NCBI RefSeq assembly: GCF_963676685.1
Contig: NC_092344.1
Coordinates: 43,760,411-43,824,410 of the forward strand
Direction: 5' to 3'
From: Mytilus edulis
Taxonomy: Eukaryota; Mollusca; Bivalvia; Mytilida; Mytilidae
DNA length: 64,000 nt
In this document: positions 28,292 to 37,820 of the stretch, piece after piece
How the letters are laid out: each line of letters starts with the position of its first letter
Numbering within the stretch: position 1 is the first letter of the stretch
Made by a program: the position numbers and the translations under genes
The notes under the pieces: model-generated
Told to the model about the DNA's origin: nothing
Seen by the model: the letters and a program-made list of their open reading frames with translations, nothing else
The model's database searches: none

Positions 28292-28307
28292 TTGCCCCCA
28301 TCTTTCA
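28292..28307 (-). promoter_or_regulatory. Polypurine tract of the gypsy element
   Basis: Immediately upstream of the 3' LTR on the minus strand is a purine-rich stretch, GAAAGATGGGGGCAA. This is the position expected for priming plus-strand DNA synthesis in LTR retrotransposons. Confidence 0.7.
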
Positions 28308-28628
28308 GGATTTGGTCCCCAAATAGGACTGACTGATGAGATTCACATTGATACTGATCATTCTATTATTTAGGAATAATTTAACAACTGTTATTCCATC
28401 CTTATCATTTTGTTTTTCTTTTGGACCAAAACCTGTGTTAACAGTACTCCATTTCTTTGATTTTTTAATTAGCAAAGAACAAATATTTTTCTCTATTAAC
28501 ATTTTACTTTAAACAATCCAAATTAGTTAAATTTAACAATTTCCATACTAAGGAACTCTCTCCTTCTATATAATCACTATTGTAGTCACCAACACATTTA
28601 GCTTCTGCAATCTGTACTCATAACATTC
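28308..28628 (-). other. Non-coding 3' region between the extra ORF and the polypurine tract
   Basis: About 320 bp of AT-rich sequence with no supportable ORF. It would be 3' untranslated sequence of the element's transcript. Confidence 0.5.
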
Positions 28629-29822
28629 TTAACAGGTAGTAAACCGACAAGCACAAAGGTCATTTAACCTTTCCTCTACAATAGCTTTTAGTCCAAACAG
28701 TTTATAAAACTTAGCTTCTTGTGCAAGCTCATTGAGATAGTGGTGTTCTCTTGGGAGGTATCTTTTCTCTACGATACAATTGTTCCTTAGATAGTTGAGG
28801 ATGATCTTGAAATGGGCTGGATCCCTGTCAAAACTATAGACATTTTTGCAAGGGCGAAAAGCACTATTGGGATTAAGCATAAGAGCGAATATTGATGATG
28901 GATCAGCTCTCATAGTTGGCTTGCTGGTTTCAAATTTAGTGCCTCCTACATTTAAAATGAGCATGTTCTCTTGGCATTCTTGTAATTCTTGGAGGTAGGC
29001 GTCGATTGCCTCAGTGTTTGGTGTCAAAACGACGCTCCTCACTGAACTATCTTCTGTCGTTTCAACTGCTGGTTCCCTTTCTGTTTTTGATTTTACTAGT
29101 GACGATGAGGATGAGGATGAGGAACTAGATGAGGATGATGATGAACTAGAACTAGAGTTCTTCACTGATGCCTTCCCTTCTGATTTTTCTAATGTCTTCA
29201 CCTCCTTCTCTGTGACGGTCAACTCAATCTCTGGAGTGTTTGCATCTCCAGTCTCCATACTAACACTAAGGTCTTCTCCGATCTCACTGGAGAGATCCTT
29301 AAGGACAGATTTTATCTTTTCCAACTTTTCCTCCCTAGTCTCAATTTTCTTTACTTTCTTTGTTTTAGGTTGCAGGTTCTCTTTGTCTTCACCTTTCCTC
29401 TTTTTGTCTAACACATCTCGGGCATCCTCTTTCTTTGACACGTTTGTCCTCACTGAACATTTTTCTGATGGAGCATAGCTCCTCTCTGAAGGGGCAAAGC
29501 TTCTTTCAGAAGCAGCGTAGTTCCTTCTTTTTGGAATCTGTAGCTCTTCTCCCTCCTCATTAACTAATTTCATTTTAGTGGCTAACTCTTCTCTCTTAAA
29601 CTTTTCCAACGCTACTTCTGCTTCTCTCCCCCGTTGACCTGTTTTATTGTCGAAACATATCATTTCTCTCTCCGACACCTGGCAACCATGAGTGAGAGTC
29701 CTCCTGGGAAACAGCTTTTTACACTCCGGGCACTTCCACCCGAAGTCACTGTGCCTTTCCAGTATATGGCGCTCTGCACTCCATCTTTTATCAAATGTCA
29801 GGTCATCACAGATGATGCACAT
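28629..29822 (-). CDS. Zinc-finger + KCTD-type BTB protein carried by the retrotransposon
   Basis: An intact 397-codon ORF between integrase and the 3' LTR, where envelope-like or accessory genes sit in some LTR elements. Near the N-terminus is a C2H2-like motif (C2-x2-C5, H19, H24) and then C31-x2-C34 with H45 and C47. Residues about 100-240 are charged and low-complexity, with repeated SER(S/F)/APSE motifs, basic Lys-rich stretches and about 20 consecutive Ser encoded by mixed TCN and AGT codons. Residues 287-385 read as a potassium-channel-tetramerisation BTB domain (LILNVGGTKFET, then FDRDP and a Tyr-rich end), as in KCTD proteins, many of which are Cullin-3 adaptors. No transmembrane segment or signal peptide is evident, so it is not an envelope. 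Start ATG at 29822; an acceptor-like TTTCTCTTGTAG ends nine bases upstream. Function is unknown. Confidence 0.8.
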   Translation of the reverse strand: MCIICDDLTFDKRWSAERHILERHSDFGWKCPECKKLFPRRTLTHGCQVSEREMICFDNKTGQRGREAEVALEKFKREELATKMKLVNEEGEELQIPKRRNYAASERSFAPSERSYAPSEKCSVRTNVSKKEDARDVLDKKRKGEDKENLQPKTKKVKKIETREEKLEKIKSVLKDLSSEIGEDLSVSMETGDANTPEIELTVTEKEVKTLEKSEGKASVKNSSSSSSSSSSSSSSSSSSSLVKSKTEREPAVETTEDSSVRSVVLTPNTEAIDAYLQELQECQENMLILNVGGTKFETSKPTMRADPSSIFALMLNPNSAFRPCKNVYSFDRDPAHFKIILNYLRNNCIVEKRYLPREHHYLNELAQEAKFYKLFGLKAIVEERLNDLCACRFTTC

Positions 29823-30109
29823 CCATTTATTCTACAAGAGAAATATATAATTCGTTATTCTCTTAATATTTTTAGGGTTTGTTATGTTATATTACCTATC
29901 AATATAACGTACAATAATTTTAAAACAAATTGGATAACACTGGCTAATAATCAACTCTGATTATCAGTCATACTTGACAAGAAAACTAAAATGTCTTGTC
30001 ACATCATAACTAATACATTTTTATATATTTACTTTATTACAAACTATAACTATTTTTAACTACACAATATGTACATATATATATACAAATATCAACTAAG
30101 CAGTCATCT
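29823..30109 (-). other. AT-rich spacer between integrase and the KCTD-like ORF, with candidate splice acceptor
   Basis: About 290 bp without coding potential and with TA repeats near 30075. On the minus strand a pyrimidine-rich TTTCTCTTGTAG ends at 29832, nine bases before the next ORF's ATG. It could allow a spliced subgenomic mRNA. This is inferred from sequence resemblance only. Confidence 0.4.
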
Positions 30110-32188
30110 TTAATCAGAAGACTGTTGAAACCATGTGGGACTGTTCTCTCCAACATATCGTTTGAGCTTGTCATGGTGAACAACCTTAGGTTTACTTTTT
30201 GGGGTCATCTTTATTCGATATAGTACGTCGTTTAGACGACTGATGACCACATAGGGTCCATGCCAGGGTCGCTGAAATTTAGGATTTCTTCCGACTTTCC
30301 TCTGGTATTGGTAGTACCAGACGTGATCACCCACGTTATACTTAGTATGGTGAATCTTATGGTCATATGTTTTTTTCATTGAATTCGAAGATAGATTCAT
30401 CTTTCTACGGGCCAATTCATGAACCCTGCCTATAGCTTGTTCTAGCTTGTCCAGATAGTCATCTGGTTGAGGGTTAGAGCCATCTGACTCTTTGAAAGGT
30501 CTACCCATGACAAGATCTACAGGGAGATTAATTTCCCTTCCGAACATCATTTGACAAGGAGTAACTCCTGTCGTCTCATGCTCGGACGAACGATAGGCCA
30601 TCATAACGAGTGGAATATACTGGTCCCAGTCTCTCTGATGTTCGGAGACAAAAGACGCCAACATATTAACCACTGTTCTCATATAGCGCTCTGCCATACC
30701 ATCGGACTGAGGTCTCATGACTGTTGTTCGAGTCTTATCGATGTCAAGCACTTTACATAATTCTTGAAACACTCGAGCTTCAAAATTTGCTCCCTGGTCA
30801 GTGTGTAATTGCATAGGGACACCAAAGATGGTGACAAAGTTTTCAATGAAAGCTCTGGCAACTGTTTGTGCCTCTTGATTCACGATCGGAATCGCATGGA
30901 CAAACTTAGTGAAATAATCACCGATCACCAGTACATGTTTGTTTCCATATTCGGAAGTTGGAAGTGGACCCATTATGTCCATGGCCACTCTTTCGAGGGG
31001 GGCACCGACATTGTACTGGCGCATCGGAGCTTTCGCCTTACAAACCGGCGATTTCCTACTGGCACATACATCACATTTGTGACACCAGCGTTCAACAAAT
31101 TTTCTTACCCCAAACCAGAAATACCTCTGTCTTACTTTGCTCAGGGTTTTCTTTACCCCTAGATGTCCACCACCCATTGCACTGTCATGCAAATGTTTGA
31201 GAACAAGATCTTTAAAAATCTCTGGTAATACTATTAGCCAAGAAATAGTGCTGCCATCGTCACTCTCCCATTTTCTATATAACACCCCATCTTTTATATC
31301 AAAAGATTCAAGTCGAGTCCAATAGAACTTTACCCCTGGACCATATTTGGAGATTTCGGACCACTCTGGCTTAGTGGAATTAACCAACCACTGCCGAACT
31401 ATTCCTAATATGTTATCTTGCTCTTGCTCTTTTTGAAGGTCAAGACTTTTGTCAAAATCGCCAGACTCCTTGGAAGAAATAAGCCCATTGGGGAGAATTT
31501 CTGGTGTTGTTTTTTTCATACTTCTTGTTTGAACCGCTCTCACATCAAAGTCCATTTGACCTTTAGTACTCGAGTCAGACCAACAAACATCGGTTAATGT
31601 TTCTCCGGTTGGCATAAGCATCTGGTACGTCATTGGACCTTGACATGAGGGGTTTATTTGATTACTGTCCAGTTTTTCACCCATGCATTCCTTATTTGAA
31701 ATTGCTTCCATAGGTGTACCTGGGTTTGGACAAACTAAGGTTTTACCATACACGCATTTATCATTTGTAAATGCCTCGTTGTGTATAGTATTAACGTCTT
31801 CCAAACCCGGGTTTACCTGTGCCTTGACTTGATCATTCTTCAATTGCTCGGTAGCAACTCCTGCTTCTGCGTCATGAGCTAAAACTCCGACAACAGATGC
31901 ACTCGCTTGAGTTTCTTTCTTTGAGCAATGCGAACAATTTTCCGGGCAAGGTCGTCGACTCAGAGCATCGGCATTACAATGAATGCGCCCTGGACGATGT
32001 ATTATTGTGAACTGATAACCACCAAGAACTTCTAACCAACGGGCAAGTTGACCCTCTGGGTTTTTAAAATTCATAAGCCACCTGAGGGACCCATGGTCAC
32101 TTCTTACAATAAATTGGGCCCATAAAGATAATGGTGGAAATTCTTTACGGCTAGGACAATAGCAAGAAGTTCTTTCCGGGTTACACAA
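30110..32188 (-). CDS. Gypsy pol, second part: RNase H end and integrase
   Basis: Genuine coding similarity starts about residue 24, completing the RNase H domain (SDHG, then the ADALS motif near 73-77). A variable linker follows, then integrase: an HHCC zinc-binding region (His 334/342, C372-x2-C375), the DDE catalytic triad at D404, D464 and E500 (35 residues between the last two), and a C-terminal GPY/F-like module (WHGPYVV). Integrase would insert the cDNA into chromosomes. The frame differs from the upstream protease/RT ORF, and the switch falls inside RNase H near a GGGCCC (32117-32122), where the two frames read as if one base had been lost. The first ~23 residues of this ORF are therefore out-of-frame. 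Confidence 0.92.
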   Translation of the reverse strand: MCNPERTSCYCPSRKEFPPLSLWAQFIVRSDHGSLRWLMNFKNPEGQLARWLEVLGGYQFTIIHRPGRIHCNADALSRRPCPENCSHCSKKETQASASVVGVLAHDAEAGVATEQLKNDQVKAQVNPGLEDVNTIHNEAFTNDKCVYGKTLVCPNPGTPMEAISNKECMGEKLDSNQINPSCQGPMTYQMLMPTGETLTDVCWSDSSTKGQMDFDVRAVQTRSMKKTTPEILPNGLISSKESGDFDKSLDLQKEQEQDNILGIVRQWLVNSTKPEWSEISKYGPGVKFYWTRLESFDIKDGVLYRKWESDDGSTISWLIVLPEIFKDLVLKHLHDSAMGGGHLGVKKTLSKVRQRYFWFGVRKFVERWCHKCDVCASRKSPVCKAKAPMRQYNVGAPLERVAMDIMGPLPTSEYGNKHVLVIGDYFTKFVHAIPIVNQEAQTVARAFIENFVTIFGVPMQLHTDQGANFEARVFQELCKVLDIDKTRTTVMRPQSDGMAERYMRTVVNMLASFVSEHQRDWDQYIPLVMMAYRSSEHETTGVTPCQMMFGREINLPVDLVMGRPFKESDGSNPQPDDYLDKLEQAIGRVHELARRKMNLSSNSMKKTYDHKIHHTKYNVGDHVWYYQYQRKVGRNPKFQRPWHGPYVVISRLNDVLYRIKMTPKSKPKVVHHDKLKRYVGENSPTWFQQSSD

Positions 32189-34194
32189 TAATTTTTCTCA
32201 CATTTTGAAAAGGTTTTGCTATAATATGCAATCGGTTTTTCAATACCATCTTGCATTTGAGCCAACACAGCTCCCATCCCATAGAAACTTGCGTCACAGT
32301 CAAGGGTGAATTCTCCCTTATCTAATGGATAACCAAGCACTGGGGCAGTTATCAATAATTCTTTCAACTTAGTGAAGGCCTCTTGGCAATCAACGGACCA
32401 ATTAAATTTGCTACCTTTCTCCGTTAATTTATGAAGAGGTTTTGCAACTATGGCAAAATCTTTGACAAAACGTCTATAATAGGAACAAAATCCGATAAAA
32501 CTTCTGGTGTCTTTAACGTTTTTCGGGACAGGCCAATCACGCACAGCGCTGATTTTTGCCTCGTCCGTACGTATACCATCTTGAGTTACCCTATGACCTA
32601 AAAACGTAACTTCGCTGCGTGTAAGTACACATTTGCCTGGATGTAATTTTAAATTTAATTGCCTCAAGCGATCACAAACTTCTCTTAGATTTCTAAGATG
32701 TTCCTCAAAATCTTTAGAATAGACAATTATGTCGTCAAGATAGACTAAACAAATTTTCCATGTCAGGCCTGAAAATATTCTTTCTACTAATCGTTCAAAG
32801 GTGGCAGGTGCTCCACTTAATCCAAAGCATAACACCTTGAACTGCCACAGACCACTCCCTGGAATAGCAAAAGCAGTCTTTTCGCGATCGCTTTCCTCCA
32901 GGTCACATTGCCAATAACCTGACCTCATATCAAGAGTCGAAAACCATTTATTTCCACTCAAAGCATCAAGAGTATCATCTATTCTCGGTAAGGGCTGACA
33001 ATCATTTAGGGTAATAGAGTTAAGTTTTCTAAAATCACAACAAAATCGTATACTCTCATCAGTTTTCTTTACCATTACTACTGGGGAACACCAAGCACTG
33101 CTTGATGGTTCAATTATACCCCGGGAAGCCATAGTTTCTATCTCTTTTTCGGCCGCTTCCCGCTTTGCTAAGGGTAACCTATAAGGCCTTTGCTTTATAG
33201 GGGGTGCGTTCCCAGTATTTATCTTATGCTTAATCAGTTCTGTATGCCCTATATCAGAGGATGATGTAGAAAATACATCAGCATAAGAACATAAAAAATC
33301 CTTCAACTGATTTTTATTCTCCTTGCAGAGTCCATCTGATCCCTTTTCAAACACTTCAATCAAATGCTCTGGCATTTCTTTTTCAGTTGCAACTTTAATG
33401 CAGTTCACTGACTCTTTAGGTTTATCAACAGAAACTACTTGTTGCACATCAACTGGTTCAAACAAACCAGCAACAGTGTTCTTGTGAACTTTTATAGGGT
33501 CTTCACTAAAATTTATAACTCTTAACGGGATTGTGTTCGAGTTTTGTTGGATTACAGACCTAGCTAACAAAAGCCCTGTTTTCTCAATAAACTCTTTATT
33601 TGTCTCCACAATTCCAATTGAATTGTATTTTATCCGCCCGAAGGCATGTCCTTTTATTATCATTTCGCTGTGAGGTGGAACCTCAACTGTCTCGGCTATA
33701 GAAACTTTACAACATGAAACTTCGCCTTGATTTGTAAAATAAGGAATGAAATCATTTCCTATTCGTAAACTGCCTTTAGTAAATAGTATATCAATGTGAA
33801 ATCTACTCATGAAATCTGTGCCTATAATAGCAGCGTCTTTAATTTCTGCTAATAGAAACTCATGTTTACACACATGGTTTCCTAATTTTATTTCTAAATC
33901 TACTTTCCCACTGAATTCAGAAGCAGCACCTGTCGCTGTAAGAAGATTCATGCGAACAGGTATAACTTGGGGTCTTAATTCTAAAGGAATACTATCAAAA
34001 ATATCTTTTCTTAAAATAGATACACTTGCTCCAGAATCTATGAGAAAAGGTATAGATAATGAATTAATTGTACCCAAAACAAAACAACCATTTTGTTGCC
34101 CCCAAGTTACATTTGAAATTATGGTATTAGGCCTTCTTACCGCTGTCGGGGGTTGGCCTGCGCTCCCGACACTTGCTCGTTTTCCGATCTCTGA
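32104..34194 (-). CDS. Gypsy pol, first part: protease, reverse transcriptase, start of RNase H
   Basis: The frame is open from 34194, overlaps the end of gag by 58 nt and lies in the -1 frame relative to gag. It has no ATG near its start, so translation by frameshifting from gag is likely. Counting from the TTG at 34077: aspartic protease DSGAS at 14-18; reverse transcriptase with FSTLDMRSGYWQ near 379-390 and YLDD at 446-449; RNase H begins at LDCDAS (592-597). The frame stops at 32104, shortly after HHYLYG in RNase H. Protease, RT and RNase H would process the polyprotein and copy the RNA genome. The abrupt stop marks a frameshift, so full-length pol is not made from this copy unless it is recoded or a sequencing error. 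Confidence 0.93.
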   Translation of the reverse strand, partial: SEIGKRASVGSAGQPPTAVRRPNTIISNVTWGQQNGCFVLGTINSLSIPFLIDSGASVSILRKDIFDSIPLELRPQVIPVRMNLLTATGAASEFSGKVDLEIKLGNHVCKHEFLLAEIKDAAIIGTDFMSRFHIDILFTKGSLRIGNDFIPYFTNQGEVSCCKVSIAETVEVPPHSEMIIKGHAFGRIKYNSIGIVETNKEFIEKTGLLLARSVIQQNSNTIPLRVINFSEDPIKVHKNTVAGLFEPVDVQQVVSVDKPKESVNCIKVATEKEMPEHLIEVFEKGSDGLCKENKNQLKDFLCSYADVFSTSSSDIGHTELIKHKINTGNAPPIKQRPYRLPLAKREAAEKEIETMASRGIIEPSSSAWCSPVVMVKKTDESIRFCCDFRKLNSITLNDCQPLPRIDDTLDALSGNKWFSTLDMRSGYWQCDLEESDREKTAFAIPGSGLWQFKVLCFGLSGAPATFERLVERIFSGLTWKICLVYLDDIIVYSKDFEEHLRNLREVCDRLRQLNLKLHPGKCVLTRSEVTFLGHRVTQDGIRTDEAKISAVRDWPVPKNVKDTRSFIGFCSYYRRFVKDFAIVAKPLHKLTEKGSKFNWSVDCQEAFTKLKELLITAPVLGYPLDKGEFTLDCDASFYGMGAVLAQMQDGIEKPIAYYSKTFSKCEKNYCVTRKELLAIVLAVKNFHHYLYGPNLL
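34137..34194 (-). promoter_or_regulatory. gag-pol overlap, probable -1 frameshift region
   Basis: The gag stop is at 34137-34139, and the pol frame is open from 34194 in the -1 register. GGAAAAC (34179-34185, read G GAA AAC in the gag frame) is a possible but non-canonical slippery site. No pseudoknot was assessed. Confidence 0.45.
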
Positions 34195-35333
34195 TTACCC
34201 CTTCTATTGTGATCAAAATTTCCATTCTGATTTCCAGACCTTTGAAAATTTCTATTGTTTTGATTTCTACCGAAACCATTATTATTTTGATTTCTTTGAA
34301 CATTTCCACCCCTATTCTGCTGACTATTGTTATTTCTGTTAATAGAGTTAACTTCATTTTGCAAGGTTTTCATGCCATCTTTTAACTCTCTGAGATCCGA
34401 TTTTAAAGTGTCATCACTAGATTCGACCACAGCCGTTCTTATGGATCTCCCCTTTTGTTTATCTGCCAGTCTTAGAGCTTCTAGACGGACAGAAATATTT
34501 TCTGCCTCACCTATTGTCTTTGGCCCTACTTCTCTCAGTCGGAGGCGTATATCAGCCTCAGGAATGGCATCTATAAAATAGTCAAGGGCCAACGTGTCCC
34601 TGACCAAAGATGAAGTACCCGGATAAGCCTTACGGGTAAGTTTCTTAATAGCTTGGGCAAGCTCTGGTAGTGATTCCTGTCTGAATCTTACTCTTGTTTG
34701 TAACTCTGCCCTAAATACCTCTGATCTATTAATTGAGCCAAATCTACTTTTCAGTGCGGTGACTAAACAATCAAAATCATGTCTTTCCCCATTTGAAATT
34801 TCATTAAGTATTGCCCTGGCGTTCCCTGATAAACTGCTTGCCAAAAGCAGTGCTTTTGTTTTTGAGTCCCAAACATTAAGTTCGGCCAACAAATCAAATT
34901 GAGTCAAATACTCTTCCAAATCATCAGAGCCGTCATAGATTTGTGGCTTAATTTTACAAGAAATTTCAGATTTTGACCGTCGGACCTCAGAAAAATGACT
35001 ATTATTCTGATCATCCTTATCATGTCTAACATCGGGTCCCATATTATTATCTAGGGAACTTTCATTGCCCCGTCCTAAAATTGGGGTAGACCTAGTGTCA
35101 ACAGTGTGCTTTTCAAACTTTTCAAACATCTTACTCATATCACTTGAAAAGTCAGAAAAACATCTGTCCATCCGAAGCCTAATTTCTGCCCTAGCTTCGG
35201 CCATCATTCTCTCTGTCCTTCTAAAAATTTCAGTACCTTGAGCGTCTATTTCATTTTCATGAATAGTTGCTTCAGCATCACCATGTGTCTCATTCAAGTG
35301 TGGGCCAAACGTAACTACGTTTGAATCGTCCAT
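34137..35333 (-). CDS. Gypsy gag polyprotein
   Basis: 398 codons from ATG at 35333, the first ORF after the PBS. Residues about 130-290 carry a retrotransposon-gag-type capsid region: PQIYDGSDDLEEYLTQF, then LLLASSLSGNARAIL and YFIDAIPEADIRLRLREVG. The C-terminal part (about 335-398) is rich in Asn, Gln, Arg and Gly with repeated NNNR/GNQ motifs. It lacks the usual CCHC zinc knuckle, so RNA packaging probably relies on the basic Asn/Arg-rich tail. It would assemble the particle around the RNA. A short overlap with pol in the -1 frame follows. The ORF is intact. Confidence 0.88.
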   Translation of the reverse strand: MDDSNVVTFGPHLNETHGDAEATIHENEIDAQGTEIFRRTERMMAEARAEIRLRMDRCFSDFSSDMSKMFEKFEKHTVDTRSTPILGRGNESSLDNNMGPDVRHDKDDQNNSHFSEVRRSKSEISCKIKPQIYDGSDDLEEYLTQFDLLAELNVWDSKTKALLLASSLSGNARAILNEISNGERHDFDCLVTALKSRFGSINRSEVFRAELQTRVRFRQESLPELAQAIKKLTRKAYPGTSSLVRDTLALDYFIDAIPEADIRLRLREVGPKTIGEAENISVRLEALRLADKQKGRSIRTAVVESSDDTLKSDLRELKDGMKTLQNEVNSINRNNNSQQNRGGNVQRNQNNNGFGRNQNNRNFQRSGNQNGNFDHNRRGNQRSENEQVSGAQANPRQR

Positions 35334-35385
35334 TATTTTCTATCTATGATCTTATATATTCAACTTAATCTGACTCTATAAATTT

Positions 35386-35403
35386 ATCCCACCGCTGCCA
35401 CCA
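35386..35403 (-). promoter_or_regulatory. Primer-binding site, tRNA-Leu type
   Basis: On the minus strand, two bases inside the 5' LTR, TGGTGGCAGCGGTGGGAT is complementary to a tRNA 3' end reading ATCCCACCGCTGCCA plus CCA. That is the acceptor end I associate with a eukaryotic tRNA-Leu isoacceptor. Position and length (18 nt) fit a primer-binding site. Confidence 0.8.
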
Positions 35404-35405
35404 AT

Positions 35406-37820
35406 TGTAACACTGCCTCTCGGGTGCTAGAGTCGGACACCAGAGAACACAATGAACATAAAGTAAAGGGATCTTTTTATTGTGTGTATGTATATTAGGA
35501 TAAAATATTAGGGTCGACGTCTAGTTGGTTTACCGTCGACCAAAACACTCTACCGATATGGATTTTATATTTGTTTTGTTATTACTGTATATTTACTAAA
35601 TATTCGTGGAATAAAATACATGAAATAGAACAGTTTAGATGCTTTATTATTATTTATAAAAATGCTGGACTGGTAGTGGTACAGCTCTGTTCCTGGCCTA
35701 GTCCGGTTCCTAGTATGGTTGGTCTTATCTATAACTAACCTAAACAGAGACTTTACTCTGTCACTATCTAAATATTATTAAACTACCAATGTGTAGCGCT
35801 AAACTCGATCACATTAAAGTAAATCAACCAGATTCACTAACCCACAGTTTATAATAAGTCTCAATTCCTTAAGACATAAGAAATACATTCAACAATCAAC
35901 AATTCTTTATAGGTAATCACAAAATCGTTCCTACCATAAAGCTTCCGTAATAAATATTAAATACTTGACTTTCTTAAAGTTTGTCACCTAGGAATTTCAC
36001 CTAACAAAACAAGTTGCACAAAACTATATATGTATTTGCACCAAGCAATATTTACACCAAGGATTTTCACCTAAAACATTATTTGCTCCAAGCAATATAT
36101 TTACACCCAGGAATTACACCTAAACCATCAATTGCACCAATAAATATTCGCACCAAGGATTTGCTCCCATTTGGCACCTAAAGTTTGCACCAAGGATTTG
36201 CTCCCGATTTGGCACCTAAAGTTTGCACCAATAAATATTTGCACCAAGGATTTGCTCCCATTTGGCACCTAAAGTTTGCACCAAGGATTTGCTCCCGATT
36301 TGGCACCTAAAGTTTGCACCAATAAATATTTGCACCAAGGATTTGCTCCCGATTTGGCACCTAAAGTTTGCACCAATAAATATTTGCACCAAGGATTTGC
36401 TCCCGATTTGGCACCTAAAGTTTGCACCAATAAATATTTGCACCAAGGATTTGCTCCCGATTTGGCACCTAAAGTTTGCACCAATAAATATTTGCACCAA
36501 GGATTTGCTCCCGATTTGGCACCTAAAGTTTGCACCAATAAATATTTGCACCAAGGATTTGCTCCCGATTTGGCACCTAAAGTTTACACCAATAAATATT
36601 TGCACCAAGGATTTGCTCCCGATTTGGCACCTAAAGTTTGCACCAATAAATATTTGCACCAAGGATTTGCTCCCGATTTGGCACCTAAAGTTTGCACCAA
36701 TAAATATTTGCACCAAGGATTTGCTCCCGATTTGGCACCTAAAGTTTGCACCAATAAATATTTGCACCAAGGATTTGCTCCCGATTTGGCACCTAAAGTT
36801 TGCACCAATAAATATTTGCACCAAGGATTTGCTCCCGATTTGGCACCTAAAGTTTGCACCAATAAATATTTGCACCAAGGATTTGCTCCCGATTTGGCAC
36901 CTAAAGTTTGCACCAATAAATATTTGCACCAAGGATTTGCTCCCGATTTGGCACCTAAAGTTTGCACCAATAAATATTTGCACCAAGGATTTGCTCCCGA
37001 TTTGGCACCTAAAGTTTGCACCAATAAATGACAATAAGTCTATAATGGGTGCAATTTAGTATTTACTAACTTTTCCTAAATCTACTGTGTTTTCGGACAT
37101 TCTTTTCTATCTTTTGAATTTGCCACTCTACTTAACAATCTATCTAGTGACTGCCTCCCTTTGTTATTGATTTTAGTTTTATACCAATATCAGCCAATCA
37201 CTAACGTTCTTACTAACGAACGACCAATCAGCAGCCATGTTTCTGATTAGGGAAATTCCCTTCAGAACAACTGAGAATGTAAACACACGATGTTTTCACA
37301 GAATAAAGATGTTTTCCAGCGGAATAATAACTAGAACCAACATGTTTTATACTCTTGGTGATATCTACACCTATTGGATAACATAATACTTGAACCACAA
37401 AGGTTATTATTCTAAATTAACAACCAAAATATCGATATCAACACTACGGTGACCAATTGGCAAGTTGTCACCGCAAGTAAATCCTTATCCTTACAAAATA
37501 AAGGACTTAATATTATTATACTTATCAATGCTATAATTGTCCAACAAACTGTTTATCCCCCCAGAATTATATAAAAGACCGATTTCAAGCTCTTGTGGGA
37601 AGTACAGATAAACTTCCGTTCTGCCCCGGCTACCAAAACAACGTTGTACGAACTAGACACAATATTTTTACCACCCAAAACAATCAATTATTGTACAATC
37701 CTCAAGTCATATGAACTAAAATACATGTTATTAAATCTCACTAGCAATTATTCCACCTTATTAGGTTTAAGAACAATACACACAAAATATGTGGGTAAAA
37801 AGGGGGAGGCCAGCATTACA
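35406..37820 (-). repeat. 5' LTR of the gypsy element (2415 bp)
   Basis: Same ends and sequence as the LTR at 25769-28291 but with 13 instead of 15 regular minisatellite units. It lies upstream of the PBS and gag on the minus strand, hence 5'; it should hold the promoter. I could not place a TATA box or the transcription start confidently. Confidence 0.95.
36141..37029. repeat. 54-bp minisatellite in the 5' LTR (13 regular units)
   Basis: Regular units fill 36328-37029, exactly 13 copies of 54 bp, preceded by the same two compound units as in the other LTR. One unit has TTTACACC instead of TTTGCACC (near 36584), a change absent from the 3' LTR array. Confidence 0.95.

Larger units (their letters stand above)
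25769..37820 (-). mobile_element. Ty3/gypsy LTR retrotransposon, 12 kb, with extra KCTD-like ORF
   Basis: A complete-looking LTR element on the minus strand: 5' LTR 35406-37820, tRNA-Leu-type PBS, gag, pol (protease, reverse transcriptase, RNase H, integrase), an extra ORF, a purine-rich tract and 3' LTR 25769-28291. The LTRs begin TGTAA and end TTACA. The flanking direct repeat CTAT (25765-25768, 37821-37824) and recovery of a normal satellite unit after excising the element prove its boundaries. At 12 kb it is far larger than the usual 5-6 kb of the group, because of the long LTRs and the extra gene. RNase H is frame-shifted, so this copy is probably not autonomous. Confidence 0.95.

Noticed and set aside
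29014-29478. 154-codon acidic plus-strand ORF opposite the KCTD-like gene
   Set aside because: It is the antisense shadow of the Ser/Lys-rich region; the domain evidence is all on the minus strand.
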